Positions 21,801 to 31,465 of a DNA stretch of 64,000 nucleotides are shown here, in pieces. The position numbers and the translations under genes are program-made. Location of the stretch: NCBI RefSeq assembly GCF_010672455.1, contig NZ_JAAHGO010000003.1, positions 254,531 to 318,530 of the forward strand. Reading direction: 5' to 3'. Numbering within the stretch: the first letter of the stretch is position 1; each line of letters begins with the position of its first letter. A model generated the notes under the pieces. It was not told the origin of the DNA. It searched no databases and saw only the letters and a list, made by a program, of their open reading frames with translations. This DNA is from Okeania sp. SIO2C9 (GTDB lineage: Bacteria; Cyanobacteriota; Cyanobacteriia; Cyanobacteriales; Microcoleaceae).

Positions 21801-23049
21801 TATTAATACCAATACCCTGACAGTAGCCACAGGTTCAGAAAAAATAGTAACAATGTTAGAACAACAGCGCATCAACGAATATTCAGATTACTTCGGAGAA
21901 GATTTTGACGAAAAATTACTTTCCACACAGAATGTCCGAAATATTTTAACAGATATAGCAAATCAAACCGGAAAAGAATCTGCTGTTGTTTATATCAATG
22001 CTTACTCAGACCAATTACAGATAATCTTATTTACCAAAGAAGGTCAACCAATCCTCAAAACAATTTCTACAGCAAATCGCGAGAAACTAAAACTAGCCAC
22101 CATAGAATTAATGCTAGAAATCACAGATAAAAAACAACGCAAAACCACAAGTTATTTAGCAGCATCTCAACAATTATATCAATTATTAATAGCCCCCATT
22201 GCTACCGAATTAGAAGCAGCAAATATTGATACAATTTTATTTAGTCTGGATGTAGGATTTCGTTTATTACCCTTAGCAGCTTTACACGATGGAGAACAAT
22301 TTTTAATAGAAAAATACAGCATTAGTAGTATTCCTAGTGTCAGTTTAATGGATAGTCGTTATAGTTCTGTTCATAATACTACTTTATTAGCTATGGGAGC
22401 CAGTGAATTTACAAAACAAGCGCCCTTATTTGCTGTACCTGTGGAGTTAGAAACTATTTCTCAAAATTTATGGCAGGGTAATATGTTTCTCAATGAAGAA
22501 TTTACTCTGAAAAATTTAATTAATCAACGTCAAAATTATCCTTATCCGATAATTCATTTGGCTACTCATGCTAAATTTAATGGTGGAAATATAAGTAATT
22601 CATATATTCAGTTGTGGAATGAAAAATTGCGATTAAATCAAGTCAGAAAATTAGGTTGGAGTCAACCACCAGTGGAATTATTAGTATTGTCCGCTTGTCA
22701 AACCGCAGTAGGAAATAAAGAAGCAGAATTAGGTTTTGCTGGCTTTGCAGTGGCAACAGGAGTTAAGTCCGTATTGGCAAGTTTATGGTTGGTTAGCGAT
22801 GAAGGAACATTAGGATTGATGACAGAATTTTATTCTCATTTGGGTAATCTCAATATTAAGGCAGAAGTGTTGCGACAGACCCAGTTGGCAATGTTGAGGG
22901 GTGAAGTTGCGATCGAAGATGGAATTTTGAGGGGGTCTGGTAGTCGTGGGGAAGTGCCTTTGCCTCCTGAGTTGGCACATCAGAAAAATCAAAATTTTTC
23001 CCATCCTTATTATTGGGCAGGGTTTACCATGGTTGGTAGTCCCTGGTAG
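12847..23049 (+). CDS. Giant two-partner-secretion exoprotein with C-terminal CHAT protease domain
   Basis: 3400 residues. Residues 1-29 are a signal peptide ([16 protein letters not shown]). Residues about 34-170 are a filamentous haemagglutinin (TPS) domain with the signatures [12 protein letters not shown] and [15 protein letters not shown]. Residues 450-568 are Glu/Thr/Ser-rich with three near-identical copies of a block starting [14 protein letters not shown]. Residues about 570-2860 are a long beta-helix, including about ten units of about 80 residues ([20 protein letters not shown]) and four exact 23-residue units ([20 protein letters not shown]). A low-complexity linker leads to a CHAT domain at about 3020-3400 with His3241 (HLATHAK) and Cys3284 (LSACQTAVG). 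TPS proteins cross the outer membrane through a TpsB partner; none is in this window. An 8-bp minisatellite lies in frame at residues 2031-2049. A secreted or surface-displayed caspase-like protease is inferred. Confidence 0.92.
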   Translation: MMKTFRVAYYPLSLLIPLLPIVVATPGKAQPITPANDGTGTTVNQNGNQFNIQGGTRSGRNLFHSFDQFNVNSGQTANFLTTPDTRNILGRVTGGNASIINGLIQVIGSNSNLLLMNPAGMIFGPNATLNLPASFSVTTATGIGFNSNNFWFQAIGTNDYSNLVGNPSGYRFNVSNPGAIVNEGNLSLNPGENLTLLGGTVINTGELSTAGGNVTIAAVEGGSTLRISQPGHLLSLDVSSSVGITEETNFTPLSLPELLTGGDETHATSMSINADGDVVLIDANTLVADTPGDVLASGNIDVSTLPSYLYEEGNNNLGGQINVLGDRVAIIDANIHADGINGGGTVLIGGDFQGNGIVSNSQQTFVNNNSFISADAIINGDGGRVIIWSDGVTNFAGNISAKGGDFSGNGGFVEVSGKQELIFDGNVNVSAAFGTQGTILLDPENITVGESENTENSETETVDNNSEVASTENTDSSTTENTENSETETVDNNSEVASAESTDSPTTENTENSETETVDNNSEVASAESTEENVDNSETTENTNSETEVTSTEIADNSETTETEIPIDPFAQDKNSDVTISAENIGELSGDIILFADNDITINEKIETDSSVELKAGRSININADIDTSIGNGNIDLLGNNDEMNFANRSEGKASINQLDGTTLNAGSGTINIQLGNLGEVGDINLANLTTTGQVLVNANGGNIARVSDNSIINAGSVLFETNGNGGIGLAGAPLRLEVGNLEAVSGSGGVFFDVGNVNIGGVSEDVDGIKTIDGGDIILDSRGDVTVTEDISADVVTDGETGGDINIAAKNLSVIDGTEISASTLAKGDAGSVEIHATDTVVFDGGNSDSFTGVVSGVAEGAEGNAGDVTITTRSLEVKNGAQILANTFGNGNAGNVEIHATETVVLEGEDSEGTPSAASSTVAEGAKGNGGTVTITTGSLEVKNGADVSAEVEEGAEGNGGDVIITTRSLEVKNEGKIFASNLGTGNAGTVEINATDTVVLDGKDSEYPTGVISSVEEGTEGNRGGVTITTGSLEVKNGAEISSDTYSTGNGGGVTITTGSLEVKNGAQVSASTFGNGNAGTVEIHATETVVLEGEDSEGLTGVTSSVEEGAEGNAGSVTITTRSLEVKNGAQILANTFGNGNAGAVEIHATETVVLEGEDSEGTPSAASSTVAGEAKGDGGSVTITTRSLEVKNGADVSAEVEPRAEGNGGKVTINTRSLEVKNEGEIFATTEGKGNAGTVEINATETVVLDGGGGDPEGLTGVTSRVEKTAEGDAGGVTITTGSLEVKNGAQISASTRGQGNAGKINITADDTVVFDGVSPHGTLGGAFSEVELGAEGDVEGISISTGSLKVTNGAQISTSTRGQGDAGKINITAEDSVVFDRENEFGLPGTAFSQVRQGAKGNAGGVTIETGSLTVTNGALISASTRGQGDAGSINITAEETVVFDGSIQEPFIIISGAYSTVEGTAEGDAGGVIITTGSLEVTNGAQISASTFSKGNAGSVDITAKGTVVFDGESDFGFSSGAYSTVEVTAEGNAGGVRITTGSLEVTNVAVIDASTLGTGNAGTIDITAKDTVVIDGISPDGFPSGVFSRVGEEAEGKAGDVSITTDSLAVTNGAVIDASTLGQGSAGNIFITTDTQLTLNENAQISAFTESSGTGGNIILFAPETLNITGNGQITVRSSGAGNAGQIDILSPNITLSGGIDITAFTAGPGNAGNINLEGDQINIQPNTQILAFTETTGDGGNITVKATEILNLEAETQLSVETNRGGKAGNIEITTPQLTIGKDAQISATVNLGATTTDPGGNITINTNELNISGELGIFAETEATADAGTLTLNPYKTDPNLEITFTNNGFISASTSSTGNGGNINLSAPESINIIGDGSISVETTDEGNAGAININTQNLTLSDGVAISASTEDKGNAGAININTQNFTLETGTTLTTETNNKGQAGNIEINTRQLTIGENAQISATAREGATNTEAGGNITINATDLLISGRLGIFAETAGETPAGTLTLKPYNRDGGKGRWGDGEMGRWGDGEMGRRENYSARIDPNLNITFTENGFISARTTSSGDGGNINIFAPENINITGEGRITVETEGSGDAGIINIETEHLTIAENTTISAATSDSGDGGRINITPSETFQLEGQIITETTGTGNGGKITINTGSLQAENSTISAKSTDAGNAGAIEITAQENIATGIIQSSASESQETADGGNISIISEQGEIDATQPIQSFSEKGNAGDVTLQAKTDITTNTISSHGQQQGGQITITTETGNVNTSQGFLANYSGDGNGGNVTIEAPQGDITSSNIYSFADADGGQIFLKAGGDINIRQNSDIISASEPPDNSDINNQGQGGDIILEAGNNINTATARIYSGADIGDTGKIDIIADSAIEVGQIDLASGFVRQQQPVNDNFTLIPIPQGEATRGVAENITITSNNGAIDTTAGVINSRSPDGSGDITLNARDNITIGLLRASALNPEKPTTGGDITIASQTGEINATTAIETFSERGTAGNVTIMAEEHIHLENILSQGAEGGGDITIESRSENSIDAQGELNTFSTEGMAGNVTLTSPGNISISGIRSQGREQGGNVTVESEIGEINSTGNIDSFSEQGRGGNIDLNAPESVNLANVSSFGATESGNLRIQSRTATVNTGNVTTQAPAGSSGSIVINGEEVGTGDLTSIGTTSAGAINVEATDGSITTYDIEISSDGTIGNLILRATEDVNTGGISQDTGDGDANINIDSGGDQDIEEINQNADGDATNIAIAEGNQTIGDINQNAGDDATNIAIAEGNQTIGDINQNAGDDATNIAIAEGNQTIGDINQNAGDDATNIAIAEGNQTIGNATPNTSNESINIQNDGTNQNIGNVTPNTSNESINIQNDGTNQNIAEISASPNDNTPINNPLIDGENTNNSNNSNTPTNSLDTNSPEIPSTSNLISNITPSNNDQTTNTGTAKEQTEESINKTTDTKKILNIIDTINTNTLTVATGSEKIVTMLEQQRINEYSDYFGEDFDEKLLSTQNVRNILTDIANQTGKESAVVYINAYSDQLQIILFTKEGQPILKTISTANREKLKLATIELMLEITDKKQRKTTSYLAASQQLYQLLIAPIATELEAANIDTILFSLDVGFRLLPLAALHDGEQFLIEKYSISSIPSVSLMDSRYSSVHNTTLLAMGASEFTKQAPLFAVPVELETISQNLWQGNMFLNEEFTLKNLINQRQNYPYPIIHLATHAKFNGGNISNSYIQLWNEKLRLNQVRKLGWSQPPVELLVLSACQTAVGNKEAELGFAGFAVATGVKSVLASLWLVSDEGTLGLMTEFYSHLGNLNIKAEVLRQTQLAMLRGEVAIEDGILRGSGSRGEVPLPPELAHQKNQNFSHPYYWAGFTMVGSPW
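18936..18991 (+). repeat. In-frame 8-bp minisatellite (ggggagat, six perfect units) inside the CHAT gene
   Basis: Six perfect ggggagat units and one variant unit. As 3 x 8 = 24 nt, the encoded peptide repeats every eight residues (GRWGDGEM), unlike anything else in the beta-helix. Gain or loss of any number of units not divisible by three would shift the frame about 1350 codons before the end and remove the CHAT domain. Confidence 0.9.
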
Positions 23050-23065
23050 TATGCGGAGTAGGGGA

Positions 23066-23247
23066 GTGGGAGATTGGGAGATTGGGAGATTGGGAGATTG
23101 GGAGATGGGGAGATTGGGAGATTGGGAGATTGGGAGATTGGGAGATTGGGAGATGGGGAGATTGGGAGATGGGGAGATTGGGAGATTGGGAGATGGGGAG
23201 ATTGGGAGATTGGGAGATTGGGAGATTGGGAGATTGGGAGATTGGGA
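23066..23247. repeat. 8-bp minisatellite (gggagatt/gggagatg, about 22 units) just after the CHAT gene
   Basis: Starting 17 bp after the stop codon, the sequence is an almost pure array of gggagatt units with interspersed gggagatg units. It is the same family as the array inside the gene. A fragment of a TATAGAACC-type end follows at about 23300. The remaining stretch to 23530 holds no gene. Confidence 0.9.
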
Positions 23248-23530
23248 GGTTTAATATTGAAGTGTGGATAGAAATAAACATATAGATCCGCTTAGGGGTT
23301 CTATTTAAAAGGGAGTGTGGGAAGTGTGGGAAGGGTGGGGAGTGTGGGGAGATGGAAGCATTATTCTACCTGCTTGGTGCGCATTCCCGAAAAGGAGTCA
23401 GCATTCCCCAAGGGAGCTGACGGCAACGCGGGGTCTGACCGCTTGTGACTTGCCTCCTTCAGAGGAGCTGCGCTAGCGTCGTCGCGGGGTCGCATCCGCT
23501 TTTTCTCCTATCCGATTTCTGGAACTCCTG

Positions 23531-23634
23531 ATATAGAATCCGGTTATATAGTATATGTTCATTATTCAATCTCCCCATCTCCCCATCTCCCCATCTCCCC
23601 CAACAATACAATTAAGTATTCAACTGGATTTGAT
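23531..23634. repeat. Inverted-repeat element carrying the minisatellite (right of the CHAT gene)
   Basis: Same ends as the element at 12357 ('tagaatccggttatatagtatatg' and 'aagtattcaactggattt'), with a shorter run of ctccccat units. The two copies are in direct orientation about 11.2 kb apart and bracket the giant gene. Confidence 0.75.
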
Positions 23635-23637
23635 ATT

Positions 23638-23796
<159 letters not shown>

Positions 23797-23831
23797 TTAC
23801 TCCTTACTCCTTACTCGTTACTCGTTACTCC

Positions 23832-23963
23832 TCAGTAAAAGGTATTATCAAAATCATCTTCTAGAGCATTCATAACTGCGGAAAAATTAACAGCATCTTC
23901 GATCGCCGGAATACCCGCTTCTTGATCGGCAGCATGAAGAATTTGCAGTTGAATTGGTTCCAT
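23832..23963 (-). pseudogene. 5' fragment of a metallophosphatase/5'-nucleotidase-like gene
   Basis: 43 codons from an ATG at 23963: 'MEPIQLQILHAADQEAGIPA', then 'VNFSAVMNALEDDFDNT', ending at a TGA next to a cgttactc repeat. The beginning matches the start of cyanobacterial metallophosphatase/5'-nucleotidase proteins (LQILHASD...G...). The rest of the gene is absent. It is a truncated remnant, and recognition rests on this short stretch only. Confidence 0.5.
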
Positions 23964-24051
23964 ATAGCTTTCTAATTAAATTTAATGATTTTTCTTGGTA
24001 ATCATACCGTACGAAAAAAACTGTAGAAAAATGAAACAGCTTTTATCTTGA

Positions 24052-24393
<342 letters not shown>

Positions 24394-24423
24394 TTTTTGA
24401 GTTAGCTTTAGTTAGCTAATATA

Positions 24424-24456
24424 AACGCTCTCCAATTTTATTGGGGGGCGTTTTTT
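24424..24456 (+). terminator. Rho-independent terminator of the psbA fragment
   Basis: The stem cgctctccaa / ttggggggcg with a tttta loop is followed by six T residues. It lies about 30 bp after the psbA stop, as in intact psbA genes. Confidence 0.85.
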
Positions 24457-24484
24457 GTTTTCAATAAAAATAAATCAAAATACT

Positions 24485-25747
24485 ATGATGCGTCAGCTTA
24501 TTAGTGTATTTTTAGTAGTTATATTTTGGGTTTCTACTCCTGGTTTGAGTATTGCTCAAAATAATATGGATAACTTTGATAACCTCTCGCAAGAAAAAGT
24601 TAAAGAATTAATTTCTATTCGATACAGTATTACTACTATTAACGACCTAGCAAAAAGGGATGTACTTTCAGAAACTCAGGCAACAACAGAAACAAAATAT
24701 TACTTGGAAAAATCTCAACTTATTGTTGGAGAAAAGTTAACCTTAGAACAGATTATACAATTAACTAATAACTACATAGTTACACTGGAAAGCCAAAGAA
24801 ATATAATTCAAAAAATTGCTGGTTTTGTCACTTTTACAAATATTATCTTGACTGCTGCAGCAATTTTACTCGTTTTCGCATTGACATCCTTAGCTACTCT
24901 ATATTTAATTCCTATTCTCAAACTAATTCCATCATGGGGTTATGAAATTATTATTTACTTAGCTTGTTTTGGTGCTATTGTTGGAGGAAATTTTGTTAAT
25001 GGAATAGGTGAATTTATTGCTTTTCCTGGTTGCTTAGGGTTAACTGGCGCTATTAGTTTCAGCCACTATGTACATAGAAATTTTTTCCAAAAGCTTGTTG
25101 ATGGGAAAAAAAGTTATCGTGATAATATTTATAATTTCATTTATCTTGATAGTTTAATATTGTTCATAATTTGGGCGATCGCTGGAATTTTTTATCAAAG
25201 TTCTCTACTGGGTTTTATTGCTATTATTGCCTTGGAAACTTCTCTTGGTTTTTCGATAATAGTTACTCCTCTTCGTTACATGATAGGTTTTACCGAAAGA
25301 GATGTAATTCCCAGGGCAATGTCTGCTTCTTTGATTTTATTAACTATATATGTTAGTGCTGAAATAGTAAATTTTGAATTTCCCTATATTGAAGTTTTTT
25401 CTACGGGAATTTTATTTATTGGGAGTTTTGTTTATTTTATTGGAACTTTAATTATTTCTAACAAATGGTATCAGTCTGGAAAGTTTAATATTAACAACTA
25501 TCTATGGTTACAATTTATGGCCATAATATCAGGTGTTGCTGCTCTTTATATTGGTTCAGTTTGGCAAGTTTTACTATTACAAAGGATTGGGGGTACATTC
25601 TTTTTCTTGTATCTGATTGAAAAATATTTTGAGATTCCTTGGAAAAAAGAATACGCTGCTTGGGTAACTTTAGGTTTGGCTATAATTTTATATTTATCAG
25701 CACTTGTAGCTAAACAGTATCCTGAATACTTTTTCATAGTAAGTTAA
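24485..25747 (+). CDS. Multi-pass membrane protein of unknown function
   Basis: 420 residues from the ATG at 24485. A possible TTG at 24455 is rejected because it lies in the terminator T-tract. Residues 1-25 are a signal peptide (LVVIFWVSTPGLSIAQ). A helical soluble segment of about 90 residues follows (rich in Gln, Glu, Lys, Thr), then about nine hydrophobic segments, including FTNIILTAAAILLVFALTS, two Gly-rich ones (GAIVGGNFVNGIG, FPGCLGLTGAIS) and further helices up to the C-terminus. I do not recognise a transporter or enzyme signature. It is a single gene behind the psbA terminator and probably needs its own promoter, which is not visible. An inner-membrane protein with a periplasmic N-terminal domain is the best description. 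Confidence 0.65.
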   Translation: MMRQLISVFLVVIFWVSTPGLSIAQNNMDNFDNLSQEKVKELISIRYSITTINDLAKRDVLSETQATTETKYYLEKSQLIVGEKLTLEQIIQLTNNYIVTLESQRNIIQKIAGFVTFTNIILTAAAILLVFALTSLATLYLIPILKLIPSWGYEIIIYLACFGAIVGGNFVNGIGEFIAFPGCLGLTGAISFSHYVHRNFFQKLVDGKKSYRDNIYNFIYLDSLILFIIWAIAGIFYQSSLLGFIAIIALETSLGFSIIVTPLRYMIGFTERDVIPRAMSASLILLTIYVSAEIVNFEFPYIEVFSTGILFIGSFVYFIGTLIISNKWYQSGKFNINNYLWLQFMAIISGVAALYIGSVWQVLLLQRIGGTFFFLYLIEKYFEIPWKKEYAAWVTLGLAIILYLSALVAKQYPEYFFIVS

Positions 25748-26017
25748 GCAATAATTAGGGTTTGCTGAATAAGTCTTTTAGTAGGGGTAGGAGACAACCC
25801 ACCCCTAACCCCTCCCAGGAGGGGAAGACATCAGCACTATCAATTAATAGCGATCGCCTGTTTTTTACTGTCAACTAATAGCGATCGCCTATTTCTTTAA
25901 TAACAAATTTTTGCTGACTATTCTAATACACTATTTTAGCTGTGTCAGTCCACTACAATCATGAATTATTTTAGGTATGTCGCAGCATTACAACCTTCTT
26001 CAAACCTACAACTTTCT

Positions 26018-26998
26018 TCAAGTCCAAGCACGGAAGAAAGTATTTTCTTGCCAAACACTAGCAGTTTTTTGTTCGATCGCTCCCATGTCCTGTTGAGTTA
26101 ACTGCTGAAACGTTTGGGCTACCCTAACATTAGACTGCAACATTTCCACAGATTCTGTCGCTACGATACAACAATGTACGCCTTCTAAGGACAATACATA
26201 TCCCATCGCTTCCTGCATATTCAATATCCCCGGTTGGAGTAACTTACCGTAAGCTGGTATTTTCATTCCAATAACACCCACATTTTTTTGTTGCGCAACA
26301 GGTAACACAGTAGGAGCAAATGGTCGGGGATGATGTTTGTCAGCAGCATTAATAGTAACCAGGGTAGTGTCAAATGGATAGCGACGTAGTCCTTCAGCTA
26401 TAACATCAGGTTCGTGATGACCTGTAATTCCCGAAAATTTGACTATACCTTGTTCTTTTGCTTCTTCCATTGCTTTGATAGCACCTTGGGAACTGAATAT
26501 TTGATCTAAAGTTTCTGTAAAGGAAACATGGTGTAACTGCCACGAGTCGAGATAATCTGTATTCAACCGTTTTAGCGATCGCTCTAATTCTCTCCATGCT
26601 CCGTCGCGATCGCGTATTCCGGTCTTACTTGCCAAAAATATATCTTTTCTATAAGCGGGTAAAACTTTTCCAAACTGTTCTTCACTTGCACCATAACTAG
26701 CAGCAGTATCAAAATATCTAATTCCTAGAGACAGAGCCGCCTCAATTACTGCCATAGCCTCTTTTTCTTTCTCACTCTTACCTACAGGTGTTTTTCCTGC
26801 TCCACCTAAACCTAAAAGTGGTACTTTGACACCAGTTTTACCTAACACTCGTTCTGGTATTGTGGATGTGATGGGTAGCTTTTCAGCAGATGCTATTTTG
26901 GTCTGAGATTTTTTATTGACAGCAGCACAACCTACTATACTACTGGTAGCAGCAATGCTTGTCATTATAAAGTTACGTCGAGTCGTTTTTTTTGTCAT
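26018..26998 (-). CDS. Tat-exported aldo/keto reductase
   Basis: 326 residues. The N-terminus has a twin-arginine signal (TRRNFIMTS) followed by a lipobox-like IVGC (Cys24), so it may be a Tat-exported lipoprotein. Residues 48-320 are an aldo/keto reductase barrel: 'GLGGAGKTP', Asp97 and Tyr102 in RYFDTAASYG, Lys125 in LASKTG and His156 in WQLHH form the catalytic tetrad. NADPH-dependent reduction of carbonyls is the family reaction; the substrate is unknown. Predicted proteins of this type (with Tat signal) are usual in cyanobacteria. Monocistronic, with repeat-rich sequence on both sides. The call is secure; export is inferred. Confidence 0.88.
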   Translation of the reverse strand: MTKKTTRRNFIMTSIAATSSIVGCAAVNKKSQTKIASAEKLPITSTIPERVLGKTGVKVPLLGLGGAGKTPVGKSEKEKEAMAVIEAALSLGIRYFDTAASYGASEEQFGKVLPAYRKDIFLASKTGIRDRDGAWRELERSLKRLNTDYLDSWQLHHVSFTETLDQIFSSQGAIKAMEEAKEQGIVKFSGITGHHEPDVIAEGLRRYPFDTTLVTINAADKHHPRPFAPTVLPVAQQKNVGVIGMKIPAYGKLLQPGILNMQEAMGYVLSLEGVHCCIVATESVEMLQSNVRVAQTFQQLTQQDMGAIEQKTASVWQENTFFRAWT

Positions 26999-27426
26999 AG
27001 TTATCTATAAGTTTTTTGATATTATAGCGCTACTTGAATAGGGAATAGGGAATAGTAAACTGTTAAAGGGTTTTCGGCGATCAAATACTCCGCTAACAGG
27101 GTTTAGAAATGTCAAACACCTTAATGCGTAGCGCTATATAAAAATTCTCAGCTAAGAAGTATTTAAAATGTGTCTTAGCAAGTCAGAAGTAATCATGGTT
27201 ATTCTGTTAGGAATGAGAATTAAATAAGATCCAAAGTTTTTGTCTAGGAGTATTTCACTGAAATACTTCTGTACAGGAAATCTGGAAGTTAATAAATCCT
27301 CATTCCTTAATTAGACACACAACAAATAAGTGGTTTAAATGCACAGCAGCTTAAAATTTAACACTAATTTTAGAAATTCCACTCCATAAATAAGTCTGTT
27401 ACTGGTAATATAAAACCTGGTCATTT

Positions 27427-27770
27427 CAGTTATCAGTTATCAGTTATCAGTTATCAATTATCAGTACCTCTGCAATAAGGAGGCTACGAAAATACGGAAT
27501 TCTCTTTTGTTTATCCCCTGAAAACGGGAGGCTTTAGACCACAATTTCTCGGTCAAATATCTTCTCCGTCTAAATTATCAGCAACTTTTCAACAATCAAT
27601 AATGAATAATGAATAATGAATAATTACCTCTCGTTGAAAGAAGAGGATTGACAAAGAGATGAAAATTTTTCTTCTCTTGGTCGATTGGATATGGCGAGGA
27701 GACCTCGCCATCCCTCGACCGCTTATTATCCCCTTAAAAGGGGAGGCTTTAAACCACAATTTTTCGGTAA
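27427..27770. repeat. Two adjacent TTACCGAA-family elements
   Basis: The first copy (about 27427-27567) runs from five gttatca units to 'ctttagaccacaatttctcggtcaa'. The second (about 27599-27770) runs from tgaataa iterations through 'cttggtcgattggatatggcg' to 'ctttaaaccacaatttttcggtaa'. Both share the C-rich/G-rich palindrome (cccc..aagggg). The rest of 26999-27924 has only short repeats (acttctg units near 27860). Confidence 0.75.
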
Positions 27771-27924
27771 TAATTTATCAAAATAATGGGGTCGCGCAAC
27801 CCTGCCTTTTAAGGCGAAATATTTTTGGAAAGTTGCTCAAATTCCCGTTATAAAAATAACTTCTGACTTCTGACTTCTGACTTCTGACTTCGTTAAGTGG
27901 TTGTGGTTTATGGTAGACTAAAAT

Positions 27925-28403
27925 TTATTTTTTATCAGGATTAATTACCCAAACTAACCGACAATTATTTTCAAAGTATTCAACAATTTTTTGATGTAGT
28001 TCTTCAAATGTATTATTGGGATAAATTACCTCTACTGCTAAATCGGTAGCACCCTGAAAATAACCTTTAGGTAATAGCTTTAATCCTAATAAACGGTCTT
28101 TGGAAACAAAATAAATATCTGGTAATAATTAATAATTAATAATTAATTATTAATAATTAATTATTAATAATCACCTCTTCTTTTCAAGGATAAGATTGAC
28201 GTGGTAGAGATTTTTTTTTCTTGTTTATCCTTTAAATGATAGGCTTTAAACCTTAATTATTTGGCAATATTACCATGCTCCATTCCGGAGTTTCTCATAT
28301 CGAAAACTTCTCCATTAATTAATTCATAATGACTGCCATCTTCTGAGAATTCTTGAAACTCTTGGTCAGTTAATATTTTATTTTCGGTTGCTATATTTAT
28401 CAA
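27925..28403 (-). pseudogene. Third Uma2-family gene, split by a repeat element
   Basis: Before the repeat (28403 to about 28273) the frame encodes the family N-terminus: 'LTDQEFQEFSEDG', 'HYELINGEVFDMRNSG', 'MEHGNI'. After it (about 28123 to 27925) it encodes the core and end: 'LPDIYFVSKDRLLGLKLLP', 'ATDLAVEVIYPNNTFEELHQ', 'RLVWVINPDKK'. About 40 residues normally found between the two halves are missing, so insertion came with a deletion. No ATG is seen at the expected place; a TTG at 28403 is possible. The gene is inactive. Confidence 0.8.
28124..28272. repeat. TTACCGAA-family miniature element inside the Uma2 pseudogene
   Basis: Iterated aataatt at one side, 'cacctcttcttttcaaggataagattgac' in the middle, and 'gctttaaaccttaattatttggcaa' at the other end. 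Closely related to 59606-59741 and to the element in the 224-bp duplication. Confidence 0.75.
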
Positions 28404-28683
28404 TTTATTCTGCTATTTTGTGATAGTTTTTTGTGATAATTGAATTAAGTCATTCAATATTTTATCAAATTAGCCCAATTACATTTTATATCATATCAAA
28501 TCTGCTTGCTACAGTTCCCGTTTGCGTAATATGAACTAGGAACAAATCGGAGTAATATAATTTATACCGTCAGTAGGGAAAAACGGCCGTTTTCCCCTAA
28601 GATATTGATTATTATTACTAAATGCCAAATAATACTAAAGAAAAGCGGATTTAATATCGCACTCTATTTTTAGTCAATAACAA

Positions 28684-30327
28684 ATGTTTAAATTTTCCGT
28701 CAAACAAATCACCGAAAAATTCAGGTATAAAGCTTCTCAATTAATGGAGAAAAAAGCGGTCGAGGGATGGCGAGGTATCCTTGCCATATCCAATCGACCA
28801 AGAGAAGAAAAAAAATCTTTTTATCCAATCCCCTTATTTATAAGAAGAAGTAACTCTAAATTATTAATTCTTAATTATAAATTCTTGAAAATTACTTTTA
28901 TTGTAGTATTTCTCAATCCATTAATAGTACTTAGTCAGGAAACTGCTACAACAAAAATTTGTCCGGCTGAATTAAGTAATCGGATTGATGCTGTAATTAA
29001 CCGCCCAATTTTTAATCGTTCTCGGTGGGGAATTTTAGTCGAAACTTTATCGGAAAAAACTACAGTTTATAACCGCGATGCTAAATATTATTTCATTTCT
29101 GCTTCTACGGCTAAACTGTTAACAACTGCAGCAGTATTACAAAAACTTCGCCCTCAATTTAGAATTAGAACTTCAATTTATGGTGATGGGAATGGCAATA
29201 TATATATTGTGGGTAGAGGCGACCCTAGTTTAACAGAAACTCAACTGCAAAGTTTGGCTAAACAATTGAAAGAACAAGGGATAGAAACTATTAATCAATT
29301 AATTGCTGACGATAGTTATTTTGAAGGAACAGGAGTTAATCCTAATTGGGAATGGGAAGATGTTCAGGCTGGTTATGGCGCACCAATCAATAGTTTAATT
29401 CTGAATCAAAATGCTATAGATTTGGTTTTGTCGCCTCAAAGTTTAGGTCAGCCTTTACAAGTTACTTTTGTTAATTCTGTTGAAGGTCAAAAATGGCAGA
29501 TTGAAAATAATTCGGTGACTGTAGGAAAGAATGAAAAAGAATTTTTAGAAGTAGGAAGAGATTTTATTCAGCCAATAATTAGAATATCTGGGCAATTACG
29601 AGTTGGTTCGGCATCGGAACCTGTTTATGTGGCTGTTGTGGAACCTGTGGATAATTTTTTAAATAAATTTAGTGAAGTTTTAGCAACAACAGGAATTCAG
29701 GTTTCTCAAATAGTAAAAAAATCACAGATTGCTTCTAATATTAATTTGACTGAATTAGCTTTTGTGGAGTCTCCAACATTGGCGGAATTAGTGGAGGAAG
29801 TTAATAGAAAGAGTAATAATGTTTATGCAGAATCTTTGTTACGGCAAATGGGAGTTAGGAGTAGATTAATTCCTAGGAAAAAATCTAATAATCAGACTTT
29901 AGCAAAAAGTTTGGAGGAGGTAAAAGTAATTTTAACTAGGTTAGGAGTTACTCCCAATAGTTTTGTATTAAATGATGGCTCTGGTTTGTCTCGTCATAAT
30001 TTAGTTAGTCCGGAAGCTTTGGTGCAAACTCTCAGAATAATGGCTAATTCTCCTTGGGCAAATATTTATAGAAATTCTTTACCTGTAGCTGGTGTAAGTG
30101 GTACGTTGAGTAGACGTTTTAGAAATAGTTTTGCCGAGGGAAATGTACAAGCAAAAACAGGAACAATTAGTGGAGTTTCTGGTTTAGCAGGATATATTCA
30201 ACCTGCTAATTTTGAGCCTTTAGTATTTAGTATTATTGTCAATCAGTCTGACTTAGAAACAAAAAATTTGAGAAGTGCTATTGATGAAATAGTTTTGTTA
30301 TTAACTCAATTAAATAGTTGTGGTTAA
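28684..30327 (+). CDS. dacB: D-Ala-D-Ala carboxypeptidase/endopeptidase, PBP4 type (peptidase S13)
   Basis: 547 residues. The three penicillin-binding motifs are present: SxxK (Ser141 and Lys144, in ISASTAKLL), SxN (Ser377-Asn-Asn379, in KSNNVYAE) and KTG (491-493, in VQAKTGTISG). Family members trim pentapeptides and cut peptide cross-links of peptidoglycan in the periplasm. The hydrophobic export segment is at about 66-86 (ITFIVVFLNPLIVLSQ), unusually far from the start. Residues about 21-45 (MEKKAVEGWRGILAISNRPR) are encoded by a TTACCGAA-family repeat, so the real start may be further in, and the leader may have been built from repeat sequence. An ATG at 28744 is an alternative start but is also inside the repeat. 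Confidence 0.9.
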   Translation: MFKFSVKQITEKFRYKASQLMEKKAVEGWRGILAISNRPREEKKSFYPIPLFIRRSNSKLLILNYKFLKITFIVVFLNPLIVLSQETATTKICPAELSNRIDAVINRPIFNRSRWGILVETLSEKTTVYNRDAKYYFISASTAKLLTTAAVLQKLRPQFRIRTSIYGDGNGNIYIVGRGDPSLTETQLQSLAKQLKEQGIETINQLIADDSYFEGTGVNPNWEWEDVQAGYGAPINSLILNQNAIDLVLSPQSLGQPLQVTFVNSVEGQKWQIENNSVTVGKNEKEFLEVGRDFIQPIIRISGQLRVGSASEPVYVAVVEPVDNFLNKFSEVLATTGIQVSQIVKKSQIASNINLTELAFVESPTLAELVEEVNRKSNNVYAESLLRQMGVRSRLIPRKKSNNQTLAKSLEEVKVILTRLGVTPNSFVLNDGSGLSRHNLVSPEALVQTLRIMANSPWANIYRNSLPVAGVSGTLSRRFRNSFAEGNVQAKTGTISGVSGLAGYIQPANFEPLVFSIIVNQSDLETKNLRSAIDEIVLLLTQLNSCG

Positions 30328-30350
30328 AAGAAGTACAAAAATAGAAGTAA

Positions 30351-30509
30351 TATCATGTCCGGTAGCATCGGTATTGTATAGTAAAGGTAGGCAACAGCTC
30401 ATCTGGCAACAGCTCATCTGGCCGGAATACTTAAGAGCAAGAAAAAAACTTAAATTTCCTGTAGATATTCACCCTTGGGTTTACACAAACGATACCAGCG
30501 GACATGATA
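30351..30509. repeat. TCATGTCCG-ended miniature element
   Basis: Ends ta-tcatgtccg and cggacatga-ta. The left half is 'gtagcatcggtattgtatag...ggcaacagctc', the reverse complement of the right part of the copy at 32246-32389. It overlaps a spurious frame following dacB. Confidence 0.75.
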
Positions 30510-30653
30510 TAAGTTCATTAATTGATAATTGATAATTACCTCTGGTTAAAATCGAGAGGATTAAATATAAGGAAATATTATTTCTTTTTTTCCCCCTTAA
30601 TACCAAGGGTGAAAAAAGAATACTTAATTTAAGTGACACTTCAATTATTAAGT

Positions 30654-31395
30654 AGGGCTTGCTGATTAATTATCAAAGTATTGATAAGTAAAGGCTAAAG
30701 CCTTTTTGAGGTCGAAAAAAGTGCCTGGTTTTCAGCTTTTTATGGTCATGCATGGAGCGTATTTTAGGCAAAAGTTGGGCAGAGAAATCATTCTTACAGT
30801 TCTTACTCCTACCTACTCTAAATTCCCCTAACTCCTGTCTCCTAGCCCCAGCAAAAATACTTTTTCAGCAAACCCTAAGTAATTAACACAGATTGAATAA
30901 TTTTTTTGATAATTAGCACCCCAGTTATTGTTAATTATTCTTATTTTTACCGAAAAATTCTGGGTATGCGCCTCCCCTTTTAAGGGGATAAAAAAAGATA
31001 ATATTTCAGATTTCAAGCCTCTTGCTTTTCTAGGTCATGCTGCGCAAACAGCTACAAGTACTGATAACTGATAACTGATAACTGATAACTGAAATGACCT
31101 CTCCCCTACTCCCCCGCAATGCGAATCAGATTTATTTGTTTCCCATTAATTAGGGTTTGCTCAATAAAGCTAAAAGTCAGGATAGCTAAGCTAATAGAGC
31201 TTTTTATACTCAGTTTATCTCCAATTTTATGGCTCTTATTTGTCTCAAAATACTGAAATTTTCTGCTGAAATTCAAGAAAATTTCTTCACATAAAATGGC
31301 CGAAACCGTTGCCTGTTCCCCCACAAATTGACCCGTCCCCGTGTCTCCGCGTCCCCGTGTCCTACCCCCACCAACCAATTTTTTCAGCAGAACCT
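30654..31395. repeat. Repeat cluster: two TTTGCTGA elements and one TTACCGAA element
   Basis: 30654-30877 runs from agggcttgctga to tcagcaaaccct. 30948-31095 is a TTACCGAA copy ending in four ctgataa units. About 31151-31395 starts agggtttgctcaataa and ends tcagcagaacct. There is no gene in 30510-31465. Confidence 0.65.
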
Positions 31396-31465
31396 ATCCC
31401 CCACTCCCCTACTCAACAAAATGTAGAAAAATTTTTGAGAAATGGTATTAAATATTTAGGAGCGA

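Noticed and set aside
23024-23285. Frames made of repeated SPNLPISQ or GDWEIGRL
   Set aside because: Pure translation of the 8-bp minisatellite in all frames; no gene.
24455-24484. TTG start for the membrane protein
   Set aside because: It lies in the T-tract of the psbA terminator; the ATG at 24485 gives a normal signal peptide.
30320-30532. 70-codon frame after dacB
   Set aside because: It overlaps the dacB end and is encoded mostly by a TCATGTCCG-ended element.
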